Position numbers and translations under genes: made by a program
The notes under the pieces: generated by a model
Told to the model about the DNA's origin: nothing
What the model saw: the letters and a program-made list of their open reading frames with translations, nothing else
Databases searched by the model: none
NCBI RefSeq assembly: GCF_036014115.1
Contig: NZ_CP107913.1
Location: forward strand, 7,929,501 to 7,993,500
From: Streptomyces sp. NBC_00448
Lineage (GTDB): Bacteria > Actinomycetota > Actinomycetes > Streptomycetales > Streptomycetaceae
Length of the DNA: 64,000 bases
Direction: 5' to 3'
Shown: in pieces, positions 57,970 through 64,000 of the stretch
How the letters are laid out: every line of letters starts with the position of its first letter
How positions within the stretch are numbered: position 1 is the first letter of the stretch

Positions 57970-58878
57970 TCAGTCCTGGTGGACGGTGTTCTTGCCGGGG
58001 CCGCCGGAGAGGACGTCCTTGCCGGGGCCGCCGTACAGCGCGTCGTCGCCGCTGTTCCCGTAGATCGTGTCGACACCGCTGTTGCCGTAGAGGGTGTCGT
58101 CGCCCTTGCCGCCGTACAGGAAGTCGTCGCCCTTCCCGCCGTAGATCCTGTCGTCGCCGTCGCCGCCGGACAGGTTCTGCCGTCCGTCGCCGCCGTGGAT
58201 GACATCGTTGCCGGTACCGCCGTCGGCGGCGGCGTCGGTGCCGCTGGAGTAGATGGTGTCGTTTCCCGTGCCGCCCTGCGCGATGCTGCCCGCACCGGCG
58301 TGGATGGTGTCGTTGCCGTCGCCGCCGAGCACCACCGTGTCCGGGCCCACCGTCAGGTTGTCGTCGTCGGCGCCGCCGTTGACGCTGTCGCCGCCCACGC
58401 GGCCGGTCTCGGTGTAGGTGTCCTTGCCGGCGCCCAGGTCGAACGAGGCGAAGTAGTACGCCTGGTTGGTGGTGTTGTCGTACGCGGCGGTGTCGGCGCC
58501 GTCGCCGAGGTCGACCTTCAAGGTCGGGTACGGGTCCTCCGTGTCGTAGGTGGTGACCGTGCAGGAGACCTTGGTGTGGTCCGTGCCGCTGGGATAGGTG
58601 CAGCCGTCGCCGGCTGTGATCGGGACCGCGTCGTCGATCACGTAGGTGATGTCGCTCAGGGTCGTGGTCGAGCTGGTGATCGTCACCTTGTTGGTCTGGC
58701 CGGGGGCGGCCGTGTAGTCGATCGCCTGGTCACTCGCGTTGTACGCGGCGGTCGCCGACGGTGTGGCGGCGCCGGCCGGACCTGCGGCGAGGAGCGGGGC
58801 GGCCAGACCGGTACCGAGCGTGAGGGTCAGCGCCGACGCGGTACGGAGGGCCCGGCGGCCGGAGAAGGGGGAGGACAT
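57970..58878 (-). CDS. Secreted RTX (haemolysin-type Ca2+-binding repeat) protein
   Basis: This protein of 302 residues has a signal peptide with a hydrophobic core and AAGPAGAA cleavage region. A beta-rich N-terminal domain of about 110 residues includes two Cys. From about residue 155 there are nine or more nonapeptide RTX repeats of the GGxGxDxxx type (GGDGNDTIH, GGDGDDRIY, GGKGDDTLY), the parallel beta-roll that binds Ca2+. It has no enzymatic domain, so a structural surface or matrix role is likely. Sec export differs from the type I export of Gram-negative RTX toxins. The ATG at 58878 is used; a GTG two codons earlier is possible. Confidence 0.9.
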   Translation of the reverse strand: MSSPFSGRRALRTASALTLTLGTGLAAPLLAAGPAGAATPSATAAYNASDQAIDYTAAPGQTNKVTITSSTTTLSDITYVIDDAVPITAGDGCTYPSGTDHTKVSCTVTTYDTEDPYPTLKVDLGDGADTAAYDNTTNQAYYFASFDLGAGKDTYTETGRVGGDSVNGGADDDNLTVGPDTVVLGGDGNDTIHAGAGSIAQGGTGNDTIYSSGTDAAADGGTGNDVIHGGDGRQNLSGGDGDDRIYGGKGDDFLYGGKGDDTLYGNSGVDTIYGNSGDDALYGGPGKDVLSGGPGKNTVHQD

Positions 58879-59379
58879 GGTCACAACCTCACTGAAGGGT
58901 AGGGGACTTACGGATGCATAGGACTCCGGGTGTCGGGGGTTGGTTGTATGCGGGTGGGTTCGGAATATGCGGACGGGGTCCGCGCTCCGGCGGGGAACAT
59001 GCCGTTGAACTGGGGTGTTGTGCTGGGCATCCGCGGGGCGGAGTATTCCATTAAGCCCTGATTCAGCGGGAATTCATGCGGGCGGAAACGGTGGAGGGCG
59101 TGAATTCCCTTGTGGGTGAAGGGTTTTGGCGGGCGCATTCCGCGGACATCGGGTGCGGGCGGAGGGCGACGCGGCGGCCTTCCGGGGGTGGTGACAGCCG
59201 GTCACCGCGAGGTGTCCGGTTCGCGGTTTCTGAGACGACGGGGCCGACCCTCGCCGACCTCGCAGGCATCGCCGACGGCAGCGCGAAGGGGCCGCGACGT
59301 CGTGGACGTCGGGGCCCCTGCCGTGTCCGGCGGGCCGGGCGCTCGCCGGCCGGGCGGTTCCCGGGTGGCTGTCGCGGGG
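58879..59379. other. Intergenic region upstream of RTX gene, with inverted repeat and terminator
   Basis: These 500 bases contain no convincing gene. A perfect inverted repeat, GGGAATTCA (59068-59076) and TGAATTCCC (59101-59109), flanks 24 bases and may be an operator or cruciform. The first 200 bases are relatively AT-rich and should hold the RTX promoter. The GH3 terminator is at 59285-59317. Confidence 0.5.
59285..59317 (-). terminator. Terminator downstream of the GH3 gene
   Basis: AGGGGCCGCGACGTC pairs with GACGTCGGGGCCCCT with one mismatch around a three-base loop. It is 63 bases past the GH3 stop on the minus strand. Confidence 0.8.
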
Positions 59380-60915
59380 TTACCGGGTGGGGACGCCGGC
59401 GAGTACCTCGGCCGCGGCCACACCGGACGCCGCGGTGGCGCCGTGCGTGAAGACCCGGACCGCACCGGCCCCGGAGTCGTCCGGCAGCCCCATCTCGACC
59501 ACGACCGCGTCCGGACGTGCCTCGGTGAGGTCGGTCAGGGCCTTGCCCATCCACTTGTTGCGCGCCGCGTCCCGGACGACGACGACCAGCGGGCGGCCGG
59601 CGGCGGGCGCGAGGGCGTGCTCGTCGAGGACCGCGGGGTGGTCGGTCAGCTGCTGCGGGTGCACCCGGACGAAGGTGGTTCCGGGCAGGCGCTCGCGCAG
59701 CGGTACGGCGACGCCCCAGGGGGTCTCCTTGCCGATCGCCAGGTTGGTGGACGGCACCAGCTCCACCACGTGCGGCGCGGCGGGCAGCGGCAGCGCCGTG
59801 TCCGCGGGACCGCTGACCCGTATCGCGCGCCGGGCGGCGGTGAAGCCGATGTCGCCGCTGACCGGGTCGACCGGCACCGCGCGGGCCAGTCCGCTCGACC
59901 AGTCGGCGAACTCCCGTACCCGCCGCGACGCTTCGGCCAGCCGGGCCTCGGTCAGACCGCCGGAGCGGACGGCACCGGTGAGCGCACCGGCGAGCAGCTC
60001 GAAGGTGTCCTCGCCGGCGTGCTCCCCGCCGACGCAGATGGCGTCGGCACCGGCCGCGATCGCCCGTACCGTGGCGCCGTCGATGCCGTACCGGTCGGTG
60101 ACCGCGCCCATCTCGATCGCGTCGGTGACGATCAGGCCGTCGAAGCCGAGTTCCTTGCGGAGCAGGCCGTCCAGGATGCGGCTGCTGAGGGTGGCCGGGA
60201 CGTGCGGGTCGTAGGCCGGCACCAGCAGGTGCCCGCTCATCACCGCGCGCACGCCCGCCTCGATCGCGGCCCGGAACGGCGGCAGCGCCTGCGCGGCGAT
60301 GGTGTCGAGGTCCGCGTCGTAACTGGGCAGGCCGTGGTGGGAGTCGACGGCGACGTCGCCGTGCCCGGGGAAGTGCTTGGCGCAGGCGGCGACGCCGCCC
60401 GACTGGAGGCCGCGGACCCAGGCGGCGGCATGCCGGGCCACCCGGTCGGGTTCGACGCCGAAGGACCTGACCCCGATGATCGGGTTGTCCGGGTTGGAGT
60501 TGACGTCCACGCTGGGCGCGTAGTCGAGGCTCACCCCGGCGGCGTGCAACTCGCGGGCCAGGTCGCGGGAGACGGCCTCGGTCAGCGTGACGTCGTCGAC
60601 CGCGCCGAGCGCGAAGCTGCCCGGCCGGGTGGAGCCGGTGGACGACTCGATCCGGGTGACGTCGCCCGCCTCCTCGTCGATCGCGATGATCAACGACGCG
60701 TTCTCCGCGCGTAGTTGGGCGGTCAACCGGGCGACCTGCTGGGGCGAGGCGATATTGCGGGAGAAGAGCACGACGGATGACAGACCGTCAGCGATGGCCC
60801 GCAGCACCCAGTCCGGTGCCTCCGTGCCGACGAATCCCGGCTGGAGGACGGAGAGCGCGAGAGCTCGCAACTCGTTGCTCTGCTTGCTGGTGGACACCAA
60901 CTTGCTGGCGGACAT
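59380..60915 (-). CDS. Family 3 glycoside hydrolase (NagZ-type beta-N-acetylhexosaminidase)
   Basis: This GH3 enzyme of 511 residues has an N-terminal barrel of about 340 residues with LIIAIDEEAGDVTRI, the GlcNAc-specific motif KHFPGHGDVAVDSHHGLP (K-H-F/I-P-G-H-G...D-S-H), and the nucleophile Asp in LIVTDAIEMGAV. The His of the D-S-H segment acts as general acid in NagZ enzymes. A C-terminal domain of about 170 residues follows. No signal peptide is seen, so it works inside the cell, releasing GlcNAc from muropeptides or chitin fragments. The ATG at 60915 follows GGAAAGG. A DasR-box-like sequence lies 50 bases upstream, consistent with control by GlcNAc supply. Confidence 0.9.
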   Translation of the reverse strand: MSASKLVSTSKQSNELRALALSVLQPGFVGTEAPDWVLRAIADGLSSVVLFSRNIASPQQVARLTAQLRAENASLIIAIDEEAGDVTRIESSTGSTRPGSFALGAVDDVTLTEAVSRDLARELHAAGVSLDYAPSVDVNSNPDNPIIGVRSFGVEPDRVARHAAAWVRGLQSGGVAACAKHFPGHGDVAVDSHHGLPSYDADLDTIAAQALPPFRAAIEAGVRAVMSGHLLVPAYDPHVPATLSSRILDGLLRKELGFDGLIVTDAIEMGAVTDRYGIDGATVRAIAAGADAICVGGEHAGEDTFELLAGALTGAVRSGGLTEARLAEASRRVREFADWSSGLARAVPVDPVSGDIGFTAARRAIRVSGPADTALPLPAAPHVVELVPSTNLAIGKETPWGVAVPLRERLPGTTFVRVHPQQLTDHPAVLDEHALAPAAGRPLVVVVRDAARNKWMGKALTDLTEARPDAVVVEMGLPDDSGAGAVRVFTHGATAASGVAAAEVLAGVPTR

Positions 60916-60963
60916 CAACGGGGCCTTTCCGTGGGGCCGACGCACTGACCGCATCCGGCGGTG

Positions 60964-60979
60964 ATTGGTACAGACCAAC
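60964..60979. promoter_or_regulatory. DasR-box-like palindrome upstream of GH3
   Basis: ATTGGTACAGACCAAC has the T-G-G-T...A-C-C-A arrangement of the DasR site (consensus close to ACTGGTCTAGACCAGT) and matches 11 of 16 positions. It lies in the GH3 promoter region. DasR is the GntR-type repressor of N-acetylglucosamine genes in streptomycetes. Confidence 0.55.
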
Positions 60980-61110
60980 GGATACTGACTCAGGCTGCTC
61001 AGGGGTGTCAAGGCGACTGTCGCCCACGGTTGCAACTACTCGTGGTGCGGAGGTAATTGCGGAACGCGACGAAAGTGCTGGTGGGACGCGGTGGTTCACC
61101 AAGTGGTCAT

Positions 61111-61140
61111 TTGACAGCGCCAGTTGGTCTAGTCCAACTT
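61111..61140 (+). promoter_or_regulatory. Promoter for the dioxygenase operon overlapped by a second DasR-like palindrome
   Basis: TTGACA (61111-61116) and CAACTT (61135-61140) form a plausible promoter with an 18-base spacer. AGTTGGTCTAGTCCAACT (61122-61139) covers the spacer and -10. It keeps the TGGTCTAG core of the DasR site (11 of 16). A bound repressor there would block the polymerase. The transcript would have an untranslated leader of roughly 250 bases, in which I see no gene. Confidence 0.5.
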
Positions 61141-61397
61141 AGGAGAGCGCGAGTTCAGCGAGCGACAGTCGTGGCGTGAGTGACGGCAGATGCGCACGTT
61201 GACCGGCGGAGCCCAGCAGGACCACCCGGTGCATCGGGTGGACCCCGAGCCCGACGGCCAGGCATCTGTCGGTAGCGGGCGTCGATATCCGTTGCCGCCC
61301 CCCAACCCGCTGAGCCCGCACAGTCGACAGGTCCGCACGCCCAACCCCCCTCGCGCGGCGGACCGCTCAAGAACATTCCACCCTTGGAGCGACTGTT

Positions 61398-62462
61398 TTG
61401 TTGGCGCCTCAGAGCCCTTACCGGGCCGCATCGGAGTTCCCGTACTACAGCCCGGACGGCGAGAGCTATCTCTCCCCGGTACCGCTGCGGGACCTGCGCA
61501 AGACGCAAAAGCTTCGCGTGCTGTCGGAAGAGGACTTCGCCTTCTGGCAGAAGTACGGCTATGTGGTGGTCGAGCAGGCGATACCCGCGACCGCCGCACA
61601 GGAACTGCTCGACTTCGCCTGGGACTTCCAGGGCCTCGACCCCGCCCGGCCGGAAACCTGGTACGAGGAGCGGGAGTTCCGCACCGACCTCGAACGCGAG
61701 CTGCACATCTACGGCTTCGTCGAGGCGTACCACCACCAGCTCATCTGGAACAGCCGGCAGGCGCAGCGGGTCTACGACGCGTTCGTCGACGTCTGGGACT
61801 GCGAGGAGCTGTGGGTCACCCAGGACCGGCTCAACCTCAACCCGCCGAACATCAAGAACCGCGACCGCGCGCTGATCGCGCCCACCGAGCGCGGCTTCGA
61901 CATCCGGCTGCACTGGGACATCGACAGCACCCTCGACGTGCTGCCGCAGCGGGTCCAGGGGATCATCGCGCTCGCCGACACCAAGCCGGACATGGGCGGC
62001 TTCCAGTGCTGCCCCGAGCTCTTCCACCGGTTCGAGGAGTGGAAGACGACGCAGCCGCAGGACCGTGACCCGATCCGCCCCGCCATCGACACCGACGAGT
62101 TCCCGATCGTCCGCCCGGACCTGCGCGCCGGGGACCTGCTGATCTGGAACGGCTCGCTGGCGCACGGCGTCGCGCCCAACACCTCCACCGACTGGGTGCG
62201 GTCCGCGCAGTACCTGTCGATGATGCCCGCGCTGGAGTCGCACGAGGAACTGCGCCGCTCCCGCGTCGAGTCCTGGCGCACGCTCGGCACGCCGGAGTGG
62301 AACAAGACGCTCGTCGGCGACGCGACCAGGCACGAGTCGCTCCGCTACGACACCGCCGAGCTCACCGAACTCGGCGAGAAGCTGCTCGGCCTGCGGTCCT
62401 GGCACCCGCAGGGCGCCGACACCGCGGCCCGCCAGGACGCCCAGCCGGCGGCCGGAGAGTAG
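61398..62462 (+). CDS. Phytanoyl-CoA dioxygenase family (PhyH) Fe(II)/2-oxoglutarate oxygenase
   Basis: This enzyme of 354 residues has FWQKYGYVVVEQAIPATAAQELLDF at the start of the fold. The iron ligands are His and Asp in RLHWDIDS and the distal His in GSLAHGVAPN, with R-S-x-Q just after for 2-oxoglutarate. PhyH enzymes hydroxylate diverse small molecules, including many natural-product intermediates. TTG at 61398 is taken as the start because GGAG lies 8 bases upstream; an adjacent TTG follows. It is separated by only two bases from the next gene, which suggests a biosynthetic operon. Confidence 0.88.
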   Translation: MLAPQSPYRAASEFPYYSPDGESYLSPVPLRDLRKTQKLRVLSEEDFAFWQKYGYVVVEQAIPATAAQELLDFAWDFQGLDPARPETWYEEREFRTDLERELHIYGFVEAYHHQLIWNSRQAQRVYDAFVDVWDCEELWVTQDRLNLNPPNIKNRDRALIAPTERGFDIRLHWDIDSTLDVLPQRVQGIIALADTKPDMGGFQCCPELFHRFEEWKTTQPQDRDPIRPAIDTDEFPIVRPDLRAGDLLIWNGSLAHGVAPNTSTDWVRSAQYLSMMPALESHEELRRSRVESWRTLGTPEWNKTLVGDATRHESLRYDTAELTELGEKLLGLRSWHPQGADTAARQDAQPAAGE

Positions 62463-62464
62463 CG

Positions 62465-63928
62465 ATGCGCCGAATCTGCCTTGCACTTCCCACCAACAGG
62501 TCCTGCCTGCCGGCGATTTCCGCGCTGCACGACGAAGCGGTCTACGCCGTCTCGCACTTCGACGTCGAGGTGCACCTGCTGGTCCTCGACTCCTGCGGGC
62601 CGGCGGCGTCCGAGCAGCACGCGGCCGCCGTCCGCGCGCTGCCCGCGACGCCCGGCGTCGTCGCGCACCACCTCGACGAGGCGGCGCAGCGGGACTTCCT
62701 GCGCCGGGCGATCGACGAATCGGGCGTGGAGAAGGCCGAGTTGGTACTCGACCTGATGCTTCCGCAGGCCGTTTCCTACGGTGCCTGCACCAACCGCGCG
62801 TTCCTGGTCGCGGCCGCGCTCGGCTGCGAGTCGGTGCACCGGCGGGACTCCGACAGCAGGTACCAGGTCGTCGCGGGTGAAGCCGGGCGGGCCGTCGCCG
62901 CCGGGCAGTCCGTGCCGGCGGGGTCGTCCGTGGCCGCCGGGTCGTCCGGGCCGGCAGGGCAGGCCGTCGCGGACAGACCGGTCGGGGGGACGTCCCCGGC
63001 CGGGGACACCGCGCGGACCGTCTTCCCGATCCACCACGAACTGCTCGCGCTCGGCCGGCCCGCGGGCGACGTGGCCGCGGACGTGACCGAGACGGACCTG
63101 GACGCCGAGCACGCGGGCAAGCCCGTCTCGATGGTGGGGAGTTCCTTCGTCGGCGAGATGTCCGTGGACATCGAGGAGATGCGCCGGCTCGACCCCGGCG
63201 CCTACCACGACGTGGTCGGCCTGTGGGCGCCCTTCGACTGGTCGGCCGAGCAGAAGCGGGAGTTCGCCGACGACTCCTTCCGCGGCGCCGGCACTGAACC
63301 GTTCCATTACGACCACTCCACGCTGACGCACGTGGACCCCATGCGGGTCGACATGTGCAACATCGCCTTCCACGGCGTGCACGAGTCGGTGCCGCTGCTG
63401 CCGGCGACCGACACCATCGGCAGCGACTACTTCCTCATCCACCTGGTGCACGACGCGACGCTGCCCGGGGTGCTGCACAACCGGAACATCGTGAACTTCT
63501 ACACCCCGGAGCGCAGGACCGGCCCCGGATTCACCGCGTACCAGCTGCGGTTCGCCAAGTTCTTCCTGTCGATGCTCTACCTGAACTTCGTCTACGACCG
63601 GATGGAGCGGGCCGGCGCGTCGCTGCTGGACGAGCGGAACCAGGTCAGGACCGACACCGTCGTCGAACTGCTCTGGGAGAGCAGCCGGTTGGACCAGGCC
63701 GAGAACGTGCAGCGGCTGGACGTCCTCGATGACGCCTACCGCCGGCTCGGCGGGAAGTACGCCGAGTTCGCCGACCTGCTGGCCGGCAGCCGGGAGCGGC
63801 TGCTCGACGAGGCGCGGCGCGACATCGAGGAGTTCGCGGTGCTCACCGAGGTCTGGCCGGCCCTGGTCGGCGGCGCGAGAGCCACGGACCTCGGCCTGCT
63901 CCAGCGGCAGCCGGACCGACGTCCGTGA
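62465..63928 (+). CDS. DUF6271-like protein, probable GT-A fold glycosyltransferase
   Basis: This protein of 487 residues begins MRRICLALPTNRSCLPAISA, typical of a Rossmann-like sugar-nucleotide binding start. HRRDSDSRYQV in the middle supplies a D-x-D-like metal site. A Gly/Ala/Ser-rich insert (about residues 142-180) is probably a species-specific loop. I recall this as the DUF6271 family found in actinomycete natural-product clusters; the name is from memory and the function is not established. The ATG at 62465 starts two bases after the dioxygenase stop. Its stop overlaps the next start (GTGA). Confidence 0.65.
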   Translation: MRRICLALPTNRSCLPAISALHDEAVYAVSHFDVEVHLLVLDSCGPAASEQHAAAVRALPATPGVVAHHLDEAAQRDFLRRAIDESGVEKAELVLDLMLPQAVSYGACTNRAFLVAAALGCESVHRRDSDSRYQVVAGEAGRAVAAGQSVPAGSSVAAGSSGPAGQAVADRPVGGTSPAGDTARTVFPIHHELLALGRPAGDVAADVTETDLDAEHAGKPVSMVGSSFVGEMSVDIEEMRRLDPGAYHDVVGLWAPFDWSAEQKREFADDSFRGAGTEPFHYDHSTLTHVDPMRVDMCNIAFHGVHESVPLLPATDTIGSDYFLIHLVHDATLPGVLHNRNIVNFYTPERRTGPGFTAYQLRFAKFFLSMLYLNFVYDRMERAGASLLDERNQVRTDTVVELLWESSRLDQAENVQRLDVLDDAYRRLGGKYAEFADLLAGSRERLLDEARRDIEEFAVLTEVWPALVGGARATDLGLLQRQPDRRP

Positions 63929-64000
63929 GGCATGACGACACGCTGCTCGCCGCACTGGCGGCGGCCGACGACGACCGGATCGTCTTCGATCTCAGCGGCA
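63925..64000 (+). CDS. Start of a further operon gene (truncated by window)
   Basis: A GTG at 63925 overlaps the preceding stop and opens a frame beginning VRHDDTLLAALAAADDDRIV, which stays open to the window end. The coupling supports a real gene. The 25 visible residues are too few to identify it. Confidence 0.5.
   Translation, partial: MRHDDTLLAALAAADDDRIVFDLSG

Noticed and set aside
59110..60714. 534-codon plus-strand frame
   Set aside because: Lies antisense to the GH3 gene, whose catalytic motifs are clear on the other strand.
1..64000. tRNA, rRNA, integrase, transposase or attachment sites
   Set aside because: Looked for by eye on both strands; no cloverleaf-like genes, transposase motifs or flanking direct repeats were found.

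Overview
The window is uniformly GC-rich, with strong third-position G/C bias, frequent GTG and TTG starts, ATGA/GTGA overlaps and GGAGG-type ribosome binding sites. The lysA, Zur, LLM-monooxygenase and PucR families and a typical actinobacterial sulfur leader peptide point to a Streptomyces-like actinomycete. I see no rRNA, tRNA, CRISPR array, insertion sequence or prophage. It reads as an accessory, nutrient-scavenging part of a chromosome.

Region 1 (1-10.1 kb): a peptide-scavenging module. A class A beta-lactamase-like hydrolase (cut by the left edge) and an N-acyl-D-amino-acid deacylase run leftward. A five-gene oligopeptide ABC transporter (binding protein, two permeases, two ATPases) ending in an S66 LD-carboxypeptidase runs rightward. 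Handling of D-amino-acid or muropeptide-type peptides is the natural inference. Region 2 (10.2-16.5 kb): a lysA-type decarboxylase, a DUF4232 lipoprotein, a COG4280 membrane protein with a small partner, a fused EtfB-EtfA flavoprotein and a VIT1/CCC1-type metal transporter.

Region 3 (16.7-29.9 kb): a second peptide/amide module. It has an M14 zinc carboxypeptidase, a YtcJ-type amidohydrolase, a PaiB-like flavin protein, a PucR regulator, a second complete oligopeptide ABC transporter, and an isocitrate-lyase/PEP-mutase superfamily lyase coupled to a small secreted protein. Region 4 (30.0-40.5 kb): a zinc island. It holds zur and an SmtB-type sensor with a complete alpha-5 zinc motif, a 100-residue protein with 27 histidines, znuA-znuC-znuB-znuB2 behind two Zur-box-like sites, and a CDF exporter with a histidine-rich N-terminus. 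Inside the island sits an unexpected cassette: a secreted protein, a GT2-GT25 double glycosyltransferase and a PqqD-like (RRE-type) protein.

Region 5 (40.6-54.0 kb): a sulfur-salvage locus. It has a flavin reductase, a cupin, an Rrf2 regulator, a DsbA-like protein, a 24-codon leader peptide ending in a Cys-rich tail, a third oligopeptide ABC transporter, two flavin-dependent LLM monooxygenases and an FAD monooxygenase. Two leaderless promoters in this locus share a 16-bp element, which I propose as the control site. Region 6 (54.0-54.8 kb) is gene debris: a ROK-regulator remnant abuts a frameshifted transketolase C-terminus. Region 7 (54.8-64 kb): an MprF/LysX-like DUF2156 membrane protein divergent from a rhomboid-like protein, an RTX-repeat secreted protein, a GH3 beta-N-acetylhexosaminidase with DasR-like sites upstream, then a phytanoyl-CoA-type dioxygenase, a DUF6271-like glycosyltransferase-fold protein and a truncated gene, which look like the first genes of a biosynthetic cluster.
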